Shown one piece after another: positions 51,317 to 62,325 of a stretch of DNA of 64,000 nt. Origin of the DNA: a bacterium (GTDB lineage Bacteria; DUMJ01). Each line of letters opens with the position of its first letter. The first letter of the stretch is position 1. The stretch spans positions 48,178 to 112,177 of the forward strand of contig DUMJ01000053.1 in the NCBI GenBank assembly GCA_012839925.1, given 5' to 3'. A program made the position numbers and the translations under genes. The notes under the pieces are model-generated. The model was not told the origin of the DNA. It worked only from the letters and a program-made list of their open reading frames with translations, and searched no databases.

Positions 51317-51795
51317 TTCCGCCTCATCTTTTCCAACAACTTAGCCTCAACACACTCCGGAACAAGTCCGGTTACATCCCCTCCAAGTCCAAAAACCTCT
51401 TTAATGACTCCAGAACTCAAATAAGAATACTCATAGCTGGTCATTAAGAAAACTATCTCAACATCCGAATTTAATCTTTTATTCATAAGCGCCATTTGAA
51501 ATTCTGTCTCAAAATCTGATACAGCTCTAAGACCACGTATTATCACATTGGCTTTTACTCCTGAGACATAGTGAACCAATAAGCCAGTAAAACTGTCCAC
51601 CTTTACATTAGGTAGATCATTCAGGCTTTCCTTTATCAGTTCCATCCTCTCTTCCACTGTGAAGAGAGGAGACTTTGCCGGATTAACAAGGACAGCAACA
51701 ATAAGCTCATCAAAGAGCTTTACTGATCTTCTTATTATATCTATGTGTCCGTTCGTTATAGGATCAAAACTCCCTGGATATACCGCTCTCTTCAT
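51313..51795 (-). CDS. coaD: phosphopantetheine adenylyltransferase
   Basis: RAVYPGSFDPITNGHIDIIRRS, IIRGLRAVSDFETEFQMALMN, SSGVIKEV. Confidence 0.97.
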   Translation of the reverse strand: MKRAVYPGSFDPITNGHIDIIRRSVKLFDELIVAVLVNPAKSPLFTVEERMELIKESLNDLPNVKVDSFTGLLVHYVSGVKANVIIRGLRAVSDFETEFQMALMNKRLNSDVEIVFLMTSYEYSYLSSGVIKEVFGLGGDVTGLVPECVEAKLLEKMRRK

Positions 51796-52327
51796 ACTCT
51801 ATATATAAAACCACCGTTTCTCCATATCTCTTTTCTTTTACTGTATTAAATCTTTTTTTATTAATATTGCTTCTTACAGAAGTTTCCCATACTATAATAC
51901 CATCATCTGCAAGTATCTTTTTATCCAGAATCCCCAAAATGAGGTCCGAGCAATCAAACATATATGGGGGATCAAGATAAATGATATTATACGTAGAATT
52001 CGTAATCTGTAAAAACTTCTCCGCAGATATATTAAAAATTTCTGTACGACCAGAGAAGTCAAATATTTCTAGTCCCTTTCTTATTATACCCACAGATTTT
52101 TTATTCTTCTCAACAAAAGTAGCAGATTGAGCCCCCCTACTGAGAGCTTCTATTCCCACCGTCCCAAAACCGGCAAAAAGGTCCAAAAATTTAGAATTAA
52201 AAACTCTATCTCCCAGAGAATTAAAGACGGATTCTCTTATAAGACTCATAGTGGGTCTAACACGAATATTATCCGGTACCACCAATCTCCTACCCCTTAA
52301 TTCTCCTCCGGTTATAACTATTTCCAT
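51764..52327 (-). CDS. rsmD: 16S rRNA (guanine966-N2)-methyltransferase
   Basis: ITGGELRGRRLVVP, RPTMSLIRESVFNSL, DLFAGFGTVGIEALSRGA, IYLDPPYMF. Confidence 0.95.
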   Translation of the reverse strand: MEIVITGGELRGRRLVVPDNIRVRPTMSLIRESVFNSLGDRVFNSKFLDLFAGFGTVGIEALSRGAQSATFVEKNKKSVGIIRKGLEIFDFSGRTEIFNISAEKFLQITNSTYNIIYLDPPYMFDCSDLILGILDKKILADDGIIVWETSVRSNINKKRFNTVKEKRYGETVVLYIEYEESGISREF

Positions 52328-52329
52328 CC

Positions 52330-54378
52330 CTAACCTGTACTTAGGAATTCCGTAAAGGGAGAATTTTCAATCATCTCTTTGAGTCTTTCAAAAGAAGATA
52401 GTTCCGGATCTTTCTTTAAAAGAAGAATCGCCTCTTCTCTTGCCAATTCAAGAATTCTCGTATCCCGGATAATATTCCCAACCTTAAATTCTGGTATACC
52501 ATGCTGACGGATTCCGTTCAGCTCTCCTGGACCTCGTAAACTTAGATCAGCCTCTGCTATTTCAAATCCGTTCTGAGTCCTGGTCATTATCTTTATTCTT
52601 TCTCTGGCATCTTCTGAAGTTAAATCACTTATAAGGATACAGTAAGACTTCAAACTACCTCTACCAACCCTTCCCCTTAATTGATGAAGCTGAGAGAGCC
52701 CAAATCTCTCTGCGTTCTCTATAACCATAATGGTTGCATTTGGTACATCTACCCCAACCTCTATCACCGTGGTAGAAACAAGTATATCAATATCTCCATT
52801 CCTAAATCTGTTCATAACCTCTTCTTTCTCGTTAATTCCCATCTTTCCATGGAGTAAACCAACTCTGAATTCAGGGAATACTTCTTCCTGCATCTCTTTA
52901 GCTAATTTAACAGCTGATTCTGCCTCTAATTTATCTGATTCCTCTATAAGAGGACAAACGATGTAAGCCTGCTGACCATTCTTTACCAGTTTCCTCACCA
53001 TATTATAAACCTGTGCCCTCTGTTCACCAGAAGCCCAGTACGTGGCAACCGGTAATCTACCACGGGGGAGTTCATCTATTACAGAGATATCTAAATCTCC
53101 ATACAGTGTTAATGCTAAGGTCCTAGGTATTGGAGTAGCGCTCATAACGAGAAAATGAGGTGATGCCCCTTTATTTCTCAGTGCCATCCTCTGCATAACT
53201 CCAAAGCGATGTTGTTCATCTATAACTATTCCAACCAGATTTTTAAACTCAATATCTTCCTGAATAAGGGCATGAGTACCGATAATAACAGGGATTTTGC
53301 CCTGACTTAACCCTAACTTTATCTCTTCTCTCTCCTTCTCTTTAGTGGAACCTATAAGCAATGCAGATTCTATGCCTAAATTGGACAGAAGAGGACCTAT
53401 GCGGTCATAATGCTGCTGGGCTAAAATCTCTGTTGGAGCCATAATAGCCCCTTGATATCCGTTAGACGCTACCGCATAGAGGAAGAACGCCGCAACCACT
53501 GTCTTGCCTGAACCTACATCACCCTGCAAAAGTCTCTGCATAGATTTTCCACTCGCCAAATCTCTCTTAATATCTTCTATTACTCTTTTCTGCGCATTGG
53601 TTAACTCAAATGGAAGACTTTCTAAAAAGCGCTTCTCCAAATTCCGCGAAACCTTGATAACAGGAGCATACTCCTTGAGAAGAGACATCCTCCTTCTTAA
53701 AATGATAAGTTGAAGTATAAAAAATTCTTCAAATGTAAGCCTTTCCCTTGATTTTCTCAGAGTAACTTCGTCATCTGGAAAATGTATACCCCATATAGCC
53801 CTTTTTATATCAGGAAAACCATACTTCTCCAGTATTTCTTCAGGAAGGAACTCCTCTAGTTCTTCCAAATAGTTATTCAGAGTATTCCAGATGATGTTCC
53901 GAACTATCTTCTCGCTTAAACCCTCTGTAAGTGAGTAAACAGGTATAATACGACCTGTATGGATAGTCTCATCACCATCAGCAATTTCATAATCGGGATT
54001 CTGTATCTCTATCCTGCCATATTTCCGTGAGATATTACCGTAAAGATAAAGTTTAACTCCTCTTTTAAGGATGTTTTTAAGATAAGTCTGATTAAACCAG
54101 ATAGCGATAGCCTCTCCGGTATCATCTCTTACCCTTGCTTTTATTAAAGTGAGATTTTTCCTCACCCTTTCTTCTTTAACATCCACAACCTGACAAAAAA
54201 CTGTCTGATAAGTATCTGACTCTAAAGAATTTATAGGACTTAAATTACTCCTATCCTCATATCTCTTAGGGGCAAAGTACAGTAAATCTCTTAAAGTCTC
54301 TACCCCTAATCTCCCGAATAAAGTAGCACGTTTCGGACCCACTCCCTTCACATACTGAACAGGTATATCTAAGGACAA
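52330..54378 (-). CDS. recG: ATP-dependent DNA helicase RecG
   Basis: VKGVGPKRATLFGRLGV, LLQGDVGSGKTVVA, VIDEQHRFGVMQR, QLRGRVGRG. Confidence 0.97.
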   Translation of the reverse strand: MSLDIPVQYVKGVGPKRATLFGRLGVETLRDLLYFAPKRYEDRSNLSPINSLESDTYQTVFCQVVDVKEERVRKNLTLIKARVRDDTGEAIAIWFNQTYLKNILKRGVKLYLYGNISRKYGRIEIQNPDYEIADGDETIHTGRIIPVYSLTEGLSEKIVRNIIWNTLNNYLEELEEFLPEEILEKYGFPDIKRAIWGIHFPDDEVTLRKSRERLTFEEFFILQLIILRRRMSLLKEYAPVIKVSRNLEKRFLESLPFELTNAQKRVIEDIKRDLASGKSMQRLLQGDVGSGKTVVAAFFLYAVASNGYQGAIMAPTEILAQQHYDRIGPLLSNLGIESALLIGSTKEKEREEIKLGLSQGKIPVIIGTHALIQEDIEFKNLVGIVIDEQHRFGVMQRMALRNKGASPHFLVMSATPIPRTLALTLYGDLDISVIDELPRGRLPVATYWASGEQRAQVYNMVRKLVKNGQQAYIVCPLIEESDKLEAESAVKLAKEMQEEVFPEFRVGLLHGKMGINEKEEVMNRFRNGDIDILVSTTVIEVGVDVPNATIMVIENAERFGLSQLHQLRGRVGRGSLKSYCILISDLTSEDARERIKIMTRTQNGFEIAEADLSLRGPGELNGIRQHGIPEFKVGNIIRDTRILELAREEAILLLKKDPELSSFERLKEMIENSPFTEFLSTG

Positions 54379-54398
54379 TCAATTACACTCCCTTTATC

Positions 54399-54746
54399 TT
54401 AAGAGATACCCACTACATTTACATTTACAGAAGCAACTATCAATCCTGTGTACTTCTCCAGGTCACTCTTTATATTACTGGCTATAAGGTCAGCAAGCTC
54501 CGGGATATTCGTCCCATAACTCACCAAAACAAAAACATTAACATTAACCTTATCTTCTGATATATTTATCTCCACCCCTCTGGAGGGAGACTCAACCTTT
54601 AATAGATTAGCTATCTCCTCAGTAAAAGACTTGGTACTCATCCCTGCCACTCCTGGACATCTGAGAGTGGCATTTGTAACAATATTGGCTATGGCATTAG
54701 CAGATATACTTACCTGACCCAGTGGATTTTCCAGTCTACTCTCCAT
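54399..54746 (-). CDS. Asp23/Gls24 family envelope stress protein
   Basis: GQVSISANAIANIVTNATLRCPGVAGM...VNVNVFVLVSYGTNIPELA. Confidence 0.9.
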   Translation of the reverse strand: MESRLENPLGQVSISANAIANIVTNATLRCPGVAGMSTKSFTEEIANLLKVESPSRGVEINISEDKVNVNVFVLVSYGTNIPELADLIASNIKSDLEKYTGLIVASVNVNVVGIS

Positions 54747-54779
54747 TTACTAACCTCCTACAAAATCAAGGCTATATTC

Positions 54780-54788
54780 ATTATAACA
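54780..54788 (-). promoter_or_regulatory. extended -10 promoter for the Asp23-recG segment
   Basis: Minus strand TGTTATAAT (TGN + TATAAT) in the argS-Asp23 gap; -35 weak. Confidence 0.4.
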
Positions 54789-54796
54789 CAAAAATA

Positions 54797-56443
54797 TTAC
54801 ATCTTTTCAGGGGCACTGACCCCCAGTATATCCAGTCCATTCTTTATCACCTGTCTGGTGGCAGAGACCAGAGCCATCCGTGCATACATTAAATCTTCAT
54901 TTTCCTGTATTATACGCAGAGAATTGTAGAAAGAATGAAATCCTTTGGCTAAAGATTCCAGATAGGCGGTAAGTCTGTGGGGAGCACGATTATAAAAAAC
55001 ATTTTTAAGCATATCAGGAAAATCCTCCAGGATCATCATAATATCTCTCTCTAAGGGGTCCTGTAAACAGGACAAATCACAGTGGTCTATCCTGCCAATA
55101 TCTATACCTTTCAATTCTGCCTGTTTAAAAAGGCTGCAGCATCTGGCAAAAGCATACTGTACATAATAAACAGGATTATTAATAGATTGTGATTTTGCCA
55201 ATTCTATATCAAAATCCAGCTGACTATTCGGATCTCTCATTACAAAAAAATATCTTGCCGCATCTTTACCAACTTCATCCAGGAGTTCTCTTAAAGACAC
55301 CATTTCTCCTGTCCTCTTTGACATCCTGACCGCAGAACCACCACGAAAGAGATGCACTATCTGATAGATGATCGGCTCGAAGGTATCCGGGTCATATCCC
55401 AGCGCTTCTACAGAAGCCTTCATCCTGGCTACATACCCGTAATGGTCTGCCCCCCAGATATCAATTATATGAGAAAATCCTCTCTTATACTTATCCAGAT
55501 GATATGCTATATCAGCCAGAAAATATGTAGAAGAGCCATCGCTCTTTACAAGGACCCTATCCTTTTCATCTCCGAATCTTGTAGAGGCAAACCATATAGC
55601 ACCATCTCTTTCATAAGTATAGCCCTTACTCTTAAGTATCTCAAGGGCTTCTCCAAGAGTATTATTCTTATGTAGAGTACTTTCTCTATACCAGCAATCA
55701 AATCTTATTCCAAAAAGCGCAAGGTCCTCTCTCTGCCAGCTTAAAATTGTTTCTTCCGCAAACTCCTTTAATTCTTTTAATCTCTCTTCTTCAGATAAAT
55801 TCCAGATACCATTACCAAATTTTTCAAGGGCTGACCTGGCTATATCTTTAACATACTCACCATGATATCCCTCCTGGGGGATCTCAAAATCCTCTCCTAA
55901 TAGCTCCCTCATCCTTGCCTCTACAGAAAGAGCTAACAGGTTCATCTGATTACCCATATCATTTACATAAAATTCTCTCTCAACATTATAACCAAACCAT
56001 TCAAAAATATTCGCCAATACATCTCCTAAAGCACCTCCTCTACCATTACCAACATGGAGTGGACCGGAAGGATTGGCACTTACAAATTCTACCTGAACCT
56101 TCTTTCCCTGTCCCTCATTAAATCTTCCATATCTCTCCTTCTTTTCCAGGATATCTTCCACTACAAGATGAAACGCATCAGTATTCAAAAAGAAATTTAT
56201 AAATCCGCCTTTTATCTCTATTTTATCTATAAGGGCTAAGGGGTCTTGAATTTTCTCCGCTATCTCTCTGGCAATATCATAAGGTGACTTCTTCAGTATC
56301 TTAGACAGATTAAACGGGGTAGAAGTTGTATAATGCCCAAATTCTGGATTTTGAGTCCTATCAACAACCACCTCAATATTATTAATGTCACTTTTAATCA
56401 GGACATCCAAGACTCTATCCTCTATGTATTGTTTTAGTATCAT
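54797..56443 (-). CDS. argS: arginyl-tRNA synthetase
   Basis: EFVSANPSGPLHVGNGRGGALGDVLANI, RMSKRTGEMVSLRELLDEVG. Confidence 0.97.
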   Translation of the reverse strand: MILKQYIEDRVLDVLIKSDINNIEVVVDRTQNPEFGHYTTSTPFNLSKILKKSPYDIAREIAEKIQDPLALIDKIEIKGGFINFFLNTDAFHLVVEDILEKKERYGRFNEGQGKKVQVEFVSANPSGPLHVGNGRGGALGDVLANIFEWFGYNVEREFYVNDMGNQMNLLALSVEARMRELLGEDFEIPQEGYHGEYVKDIARSALEKFGNGIWNLSEEERLKELKEFAEETILSWQREDLALFGIRFDCWYRESTLHKNNTLGEALEILKSKGYTYERDGAIWFASTRFGDEKDRVLVKSDGSSTYFLADIAYHLDKYKRGFSHIIDIWGADHYGYVARMKASVEALGYDPDTFEPIIYQIVHLFRGGSAVRMSKRTGEMVSLRELLDEVGKDAARYFFVMRDPNSQLDFDIELAKSQSINNPVYYVQYAFARCCSLFKQAELKGIDIGRIDHCDLSCLQDPLERDIMMILEDFPDMLKNVFYNRAPHRLTAYLESLAKGFHSFYNSLRIIQENEDLMYARMALVSATRQVIKNGLDILGVSAPEKM

Positions 56444-56462
56444 TTCAGATATCTCCTCACAT

Positions 56463-57995
56463 CTATTCCCACTCTATAGTGGCGGGAGGTTTCGAACTTA
56501 TATCATACACCACCCTGTTAACTTTTGGAACTTCATTTATTATTCTGTTTGAAATTGTTTCTAAAAGAGAATATGGTAGGCGAGCCCAATCAGCAGTCAT
56601 TCCATCCTCACTCAATATAGCCCTTACAGCTACGACATGTCCAAATGTCCTCCTGTCACCCATTACACCCACACTCATCTCTGGCAAAAGAATACCAAAA
56701 TACTGCCAGAGTTCTTTATTCAGACCAGCCTTCTCTATCTCTGCAGAGATTATATGATCTGCCTTTCTAATTATTTCCAGTCTCTCTTTAGTTACCTCTC
56801 CTATAACTCTTATAGCAAGCCCCGGACCAGGAAACGGTTGTCGATAGACTATCTTTTCAGGGATTCCTAAAGAGAGAGCTACTCTCCTCACCTCGTCCTT
56901 GAAAAGATTACGGAGAGGTTCAACCAGCTTCAGTCTCATCTTCTCAGGTAATCCACCAACATTATGGTGGGTCTTTATCTTATGAGCTTTCTGGGAGCTG
57001 GTAGCACTTTCTATTACATCGGGATATAATGTCCCCTGGGCGAGGAAATCTATATCCCCTATTCTGGCAGCTGCCTCTTCGAATACATTTACAAATTCAT
57101 GTCCAATCACTCTGCGCTTCTCTTCAGGGTCTGTTATCCCATTCAATCTTCCCAGGAATCTATCAGTAGCATCTATATACTCCACCCTCATATTGAAACT
57201 CTTCAGTGTATCCAGTACTTGATCAACTTCATTCTCTCTGAGAGTTCCCTGATTAACAAATATGCAGATAAGATTATCCCCTATAGCCTTATGGACAAGT
57301 ACAGCGGTGGTAGTAGAATCTACTCCACCACTTAGAGCGCATATAACCTTACCATTATTAACAGTTTTCCTTATACTGTCTATGGTATCATTTATGAAAT
57401 GTTCAGGAGTCCAGTCACCACTACAGGAGCATACCTTGTATAGAAAATTCTTTATTATCTTGTCTCCATTTATAGTGTGAATCACTTCAGGATGGAATTG
57501 AATACCATAAATTTTCTTTTCATCATCTTCTATACCAGCTATTGGAGTATTATCTGTAGAGGCTATAACTCTAAAATTCTCAGGTGCTTTAATGACTATA
57601 TCATTATGACTCATCCAGACAATAAACTCTCTATCTAAGCCATCAAAAAGGACTGAATTATATTCAACCTTCAAAAGCGTCTTGCCAAACTCGCCCTTAT
57701 CTCCCTTTATAACCTTCCCACCAAGCATATGAGCCATAATCTGCATACCATAACAGATACCCAAAACTGGATATCTCCCACTGAATATCAACGGACTACA
57801 CTTTGGAGCGTTTTCCTCATATACACTTGAAGGTCCTCCCGAGAGTATTATTCCCTTGGGATTTATCTTTTCTATCTCATCGAACGGAATATCACAGGGC
57901 AAAATCTCAGAGTAGACCTGTTGTTCTCTTATTCTTCGAGCTATAAGATTGGTATATTGAGAGCCAAAATCAAGAACTATAACCGTTTCTTTCAT
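56463..57995 (-). CDS. guaA: GMP synthase (glutamine-hydrolysing)
   Basis: [67 protein letters not shown]. Confidence 0.98.
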   Translation of the reverse strand: MKETVIVLDFGSQYTNLIARRIREQQVYSEILPCDIPFDEIEKINPKGIILSGGPSSVYEENAPKCSPLIFSGRYPVLGICYGMQIMAHMLGGKVIKGDKGEFGKTLLKVEYNSVLFDGLDREFIVWMSHNDIVIKAPENFRVIASTDNTPIAGIEDDEKKIYGIQFHPEVIHTINGDKIIKNFLYKVCSCSGDWTPEHFINDTIDSIRKTVNNGKVICALSGGVDSTTTAVLVHKAIGDNLICIFVNQGTLRENEVDQVLDTLKSFNMRVEYIDATDRFLGRLNGITDPEEKRRVIGHEFVNVFEEAAARIGDIDFLAQGTLYPDVIESATSSQKAHKIKTHHNVGGLPEKMRLKLVEPLRNLFKDEVRRVALSLGIPEKIVYRQPFPGPGLAIRVIGEVTKERLEIIRKADHIISAEIEKAGLNKELWQYFGILLPEMSVGVMGDRRTFGHVVAVRAILSEDGMTADWARLPYSLLETISNRIINEVPKVNRVVYDISSKPPATIEWE

Positions 57996-59248
57996 CTCTT
58001 TATTACCTCGAATTTAGCGTATGGAATCAGTACCTCCGGGACATTTATACTTCCGTCGCTATTCTGGTTATTCTCCATAATAGCTATAAGTGCTCTACCA
58101 ATAGCCAGTGCGGTACCATTTAAAGTATGTACATAGTGCACATTTCCATCATCATCCCTATATCTTATGTTCAAGCGTCTGGACTGAAAATCAGTACAGT
58201 TACTGCAGGAGTGCGTCTCTCTATATCTATCTTGACCAGGTAGCCATGCTTCTATATCGTATTTCTTACTTGCCGGGAATCCCAGATCTCCCGCACATAT
58301 AAGAACAACCCTGTATGGGATATTAAGTCTGGTCATAATCTCTTCCTCTATTGAGAGGAGAAATTCGTGCTCTTCCCAGGACTTATCAGGGAGGGTAAAA
58401 GAGACCATCTCCAATTTATCAAACTGATGGACTCTCAATATTCCACGTGTATCTTTTCCAGCTGCACCAGCTTCTCTTCTGAAACAGGAGGAATATGAGA
58501 TAAATCTCTGCGGAAGGTCTTTTACATCAAGTATCTCATCTTTAAACATGGGGACAACTGTATGTTCAGATGTCCCTGCTAATCTTAATTTATCCAGAGG
58601 AATTTTATACATCTGTTCTTCAAGTTCAGGCAAATAACCAAGTCCATACAGTATATCCTCCATAACAAGCACAGGAGGAATGATCGGAATAAAACCTTTT
58701 TTTACCAGTAATTCAGTCACAAATTGTACAAGTGCATATTCTAATATTACTAATTCTCGCTTAAGATAATAGAATCTTGAACCACTTACCTTTCCAGCTC
58801 GTTTTACATCAATCAGGTCCAGCGATTCTCCCAGTTCCAAATGGTCTTTTGGGGTAAAATCAAACTGAGGGATGCTACCAGAATATTTTATCGGTATATT
58901 ACCAGTTTCATCTTTCCCTTCAGGGACGCTTTCATGAGGAAGATTAGGCAAAGAGAGGATTAATTCATTAATGGAGGACTCTATATTTTTTAATTTATCC
59001 TCTAGCTCTCTGAGTTTTGGAACAATTCCTTTAACCTGGGCTATTAATTCCTCTTTATTAGATGGATTCTTCTGTATCTCCCTGGATGTTACATTCTGCA
59101 AGTGTCTTAAACTATCTACTTCTTTAATTAAATCCTTCCTCTCTTGATTCAACCTTAATATTTCGTCTATAGGAGCATCTACTCCTTTTTTCTTCAGAAG
59201 TTTCCTTACTTCCTCTGGTTTTATCTCAATAAGTCTTATATCTATCAC
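57992..59248 (-). CDS. serS: seryl-tRNA synthetase
   Basis: [65 protein letters not shown]. Confidence 0.98.
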   Translation of the reverse strand: MIDIRLIEIKPEEVRKLLKKKGVDAPIDEILRLNQERKDLIKEVDSLRHLQNVTSREIQKNPSNKEELIAQVKGIVPKLRELEDKLKNIESSINELILSLPNLPHESVPEGKDETGNIPIKYSGSIPQFDFTPKDHLELGESLDLIDVKRAGKVSGSRFYYLKRELVILEYALVQFVTELLVKKGFIPIIPPVLVMEDILYGLGYLPELEEQMYKIPLDKLRLAGTSEHTVVPMFKDEILDVKDLPQRFISYSSCFRREAGAAGKDTRGILRVHQFDKLEMVSFTLPDKSWEEHEFLLSIEEEIMTRLNIPYRVVLICAGDLGFPASKKYDIEAWLPGQDRYRETHSCSNCTDFQSRRLNIRYRDDDGNVHYVHTLNGTALAIGRALIAIMENNQNSDGSINVPEVLIPYAKFEVIKR

Positions 59249-59928
59249 AGTATTCCTCCTAATATTCCACCTATCAAAAGTCCTGGGAGTAAATTTCCCA
59301 CTTTAATCTTTCCCAATCCCAGTAGATTTATTCCTATCCCAATGACCATCAATCCACCAGTTGCAGTGATACAATTTATCGCCGCTTCAGGAAGAATTCC
59401 TCCAGCTATAGAAGCCAGAATCGTTAATATCCCCTGGTATCCCAAAACTACCAGAGAAGAAAATATTACTCCTATCCCTAAAGAGGCAGATAAAGCTATG
59501 GAAGAAATTCCATCCATAATAGACTTGGTAAGTAATATACTGTAGGTTCCTTTTATCCCATCCTCTATGGCTCCAGTGATAGCCATAGGTCCCACACAAA
59601 AAAGTAAACTGGCAGCCACAAAACCCTGGGTAAAGGCACCTGCTTTAACAGAAGACTTCTTACTTAGAGAATCCCCTATTTTTTCTAAGAATCCTTCTAT
59701 ATTCAATATTTCGCCTGTTATACCCCCTAAAGTAAGACTTACCAGTACTATAATAGACTCTTTTATGTCTTTAGCAGCTAACCCCATACTTAATCCTACT
59801 ACCAGAGTAAACAGACCTATCGATTGGATGGCAATCTTCTGTAATCTTTCAGGAAACCTGTTCCCCAGTATAAGACCAATAGTACTTCCTGTTATAACAG
59901 TTGCAGTATTAATAAATGTCCCTAAAAT
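59245..59928 (-). CDS. DUF554 membrane protein, predicted AUU start
   Basis: Track ORF starts at internal ATG 59787, but the frame is open upstream: (M/I)LGTFINTATVITGSTIGLILGNRFPERLQKIAIQSIGLFTLVVGLSMGLAAKDIKES; ATT at 59926-59928 after SD GGTGGTGAT. Confidence 0.8.
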   Translation of the reverse strand: MLGTFINTATVITGSTIGLILGNRFPERLQKIAIQSIGLFTLVVGLSMGLAAKDIKESIIVLVSLTLGGITGEILNIEGFLEKIGDSLSKKSSVKAGAFTQGFVAASLLFCVGPMAITGAIEDGIKGTYSILLTKSIMDGISSIALSASLGIGVIFSSLVVLGYQGILTILASIAGGILPEAAINCITATGGLMVIGIGINLLGLGKIKVGNLLPGLLIGGILGGIL

Positions 59929-59950
59929 ATTAAATCACCACCTGTAAAGG

Positions 59951-60403
59951 TCATTCTATACCCGCCAGTTCTCTCTTCTCTTCTTTTGTTAATATCCTGT
60001 CTATATCCAGAATTATAATGAGTCTTTCATCCAGTTTACCCACGCCCTCTATAAAATCTGCTTCTATCGTGGTAACTGGAGGAGGTGGTTCTATGTTAGT
60101 ATTTGGGATTCTTAAGACCTCGGTTACAGAGTCAACAATAAGACCAATGGTCTGAGACGAAATCTCCACAACTATTATCCTGGTATCTGGGGTGACTTCT
60201 TTCTCTGGAAGTCCAAACCTCTCTTTTAAATCTATAACGGGGATTATCCTTCCCCTGAGATTTATCACTCCTTTTACAAAAGGTGGAGCTTTAGGGACAT
60301 AGGTTATATCTCTATACTGAATTATCTCCTGTACTTTGTATATATCTATTCCATAATTCTCATTTAAAAGAGAAAAAACTACTAACTGTCTCTCTTCCGC
60401 CAT
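59951..60403 (-). CDS. cheW: CheW-like chemotaxis coupling protein
   Basis: LVVFSLLNENYGIDIYKVQEII, VKGVINLRGRIIPVIDLKERFGLP, GLIVDSVTEVLRI. Confidence 0.93.
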   Translation of the reverse strand: MAEERQLVVFSLLNENYGIDIYKVQEIIQYRDITYVPKAPPFVKGVINLRGRIIPVIDLKERFGLPEKEVTPDTRIIVVEISSQTIGLIVDSVTEVLRIPNTNIEPPPPVTTIEADFIEGVGKLDERLIIILDIDRILTKEEKRELAGIE

Positions 60404-60424
60404 ACTCTTTTTCCTCCTTTTTAA

Positions 60425-61327
60425 TTATTTTGCCCCTTTAAGATATACAAGAGCAGCGGCACCAACCACACCTGCATTTTCACCCAAAACTGCCCTTCCT
60501 ATTTTAACATCTCTACCGCCTGGTAGAGCATAAGTATCCACTATATCTCTTACAGGACCAATTAAAAAGTCCCCCAGATTAGATACTCCACCAGAGAGGA
60601 GTATAATATCAGGATTAAATATATTGATAAAGCTTACCATAGCATAACCAAGCAGTACACCTATCTCTTTAACTGCTTCCAGTACTATTCTATCTCCAGA
60701 TTCAGCAGCCTGCTGTATTTCATCCGGATTACCAAAAGATCTACCCTTTTCCTGAAGCTTTTTCATAAGTGCAGGACCAGAAGCATAGGCTTCTATACAT
60801 CCTATACCCCCACAGTTACACCTAATACCATCGTACTTAATGCTCATATGACCCAACTCGGCACCAACCCCTTTAGCTCCTCTAAACACCTTACCCTCAT
60901 ACACAATCCCTGAACCAATTCCGGTTCCTATAGTGAGACACAAAAGGCATCTGGCACCTCTACCTCCTCCAATCCACCACTCTCCCAAAGCCGCCACGTT
61001 ACCATCGTTATCAACATAGGTTGGCAGATTAAATCTATCCTCTATTATATCTTTAAGAGGTGTACCAGCCCAGTCTTTAAGGTTAGGAGTAGCCGTAACT
61101 ATAACTCCAGTATCTGGGTCTACCTGTCCTGCAGTTCCAATCCCTATACCTATGATATCCCTTGAAATAAGCTCTTCTATAGTTTGATAGAGATGGTAGA
61201 GAATTCTGTCTCTTCCTTCTTTTCCCTCACTGGGCACTCTTACAGTTTTTATTGTATTCCCATTCTCATCAACTATCGCAGATAGAATTTTTGTTCCTCC
61301 TATATCTACTCCAATCACCTTTGACAT
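60425..61327 (-). CDS. ROK family sugar kinase / glucokinase
   Basis: IGVDIGGTKILSAIVDE, Zn motif CNCGGIGCIEAYASGPAL. Confidence 0.92.
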   Translation of the reverse strand: MSKVIGVDIGGTKILSAIVDENGNTIKTVRVPSEGKEGRDRILYHLYQTIEELISRDIIGIGIGTAGQVDPDTGVIVTATPNLKDWAGTPLKDIIEDRFNLPTYVDNDGNVAALGEWWIGGGRGARCLLCLTIGTGIGSGIVYEGKVFRGAKGVGAELGHMSIKYDGIRCNCGGIGCIEAYASGPALMKKLQEKGRSFGNPDEIQQAAESGDRIVLEAVKEIGVLLGYAMVSFINIFNPDIILLSGGVSNLGDFLIGPVRDIVDTYALPGGRDVKIGRAVLGENAGVVGAAALVYLKGAK

Positions 61328-62325
61328 AAATTATCCCTCTCCAGTGTCTTATAAATTAACTCTATGGTCTCTAATACCGGTATAGAAGTTACAGCATCTA
61401 TCTTCGTCGGTTTATTGTTAATAATACCATTACAAAAGTCCATCATCATATTTCTGAAACATAAATCTTTTAGATGCAGCGGATCATATGTAATTACCTT
61501 CGGAAGAATTTTATTATCCTTTAATCTCCAGGTTTTAATACTATTTAATGCTACTCCTCCAAGCACTATAGAACCTTCATCACCAAATACACTTATACCT
61601 GTCTCCAAATTTTGGGGATATATAGAAAAACTACCCTCAAAAGTTGCCATGGAACCATTATAAAATCTTAAAACAGCCACCAGTGTATCTTCAGTTTCAA
61701 TAGAATGGGTAAAAGTATCACTCAAAGAATATGCCAGCTGTACTTTACCAAAGAATGAGATGAGAAGATCAAGATAGTGAATGGCCATATTGTAAAGAAT
61801 TCCACCATCATAAAGTCTTGTGCCCCTCCAGGAACCATCAAAGTATTCCTGAGGTCTATACCACAGCATATGGACACTCCCAAGAAATAACTTTCCTAAC
61901 GCTTTAGAGTCTATTGCTTCCTGGATCATCTCTACAAGAGGATTATACCTCATCTGGGCAACCATCCCCAATCTTAAAGTTAAACTGTCTGCCAGTAGAC
62001 ATAAATCTTCCGCATCTTTTGAATTTAAAGCGAGGGGTTTCTCTGAGAGAACATTTACCCCACAATTCAGGGCATATCTTATTATATCAGAATGAGAAGA
62101 ATGCGGAGTAGAAATAGAAACCAGATCAAGTCGTTCTCTCTCCAGAAGTTCTCTATAATCCGTATAGACTCTTCCAGCATTATAAAGAGAGGCAAAGTGT
62201 TCTCCTCTGACTAAATCCAAATCACATACTGCAACCAGCTCTAGCTGAGGTAACATCAAAGATGCTTCGCCATGCTTATGTGCATTCTGCCCGCAACCTA
62301 TAATAGCAAATCTAAGCTTTTCCAT
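61315..62325 (-). CDS. Gfo/Idh/MocA family oxidoreductase
   Basis: RFAIIGCGQNAHKHGEASLMLPQLELVAVCDLD, GVNVLSEKPLALNSKDAEDLC. Confidence 0.92.
   Translation of the reverse strand: MEKLRFAIIGCGQNAHKHGEASLMLPQLELVAVCDLDLVRGEHFASLYNAGRVYTDYRELLERERLDLVSISTPHSSHSDIIRYALNCGVNVLSEKPLALNSKDAEDLCLLADSLTLRLGMVAQMRYNPLVEMIQEAIDSKALGKLFLGSVHMLWYRPQEYFDGSWRGTRLYDGGILYNMAIHYLDLLISFFGKVQLAYSLSDTFTHSIETEDTLVAVLRFYNGSMATFEGSFSIYPQNLETGISVFGDEGSIVLGGVALNSIKTWRLKDNKILPKVITYDPLHLKDLCFRNMMMDFCNGIINNKPTKIDAVTSIPVLETIELIYKTLERDNLCQR

Noticed and set aside
54797-56443. ArgRS HVGN instead of HVGH as a defective HIGH motif
   Set aside because: I recall HIGN/HVGN-type variants in functional clostridial-type ArgRS; not remarkable without further evidence.
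59387-59599. Overlapping out-of-frame ORF inside DUF554
   Set aside because: Alternative frame of a conserved membrane protein gene; no independent support.
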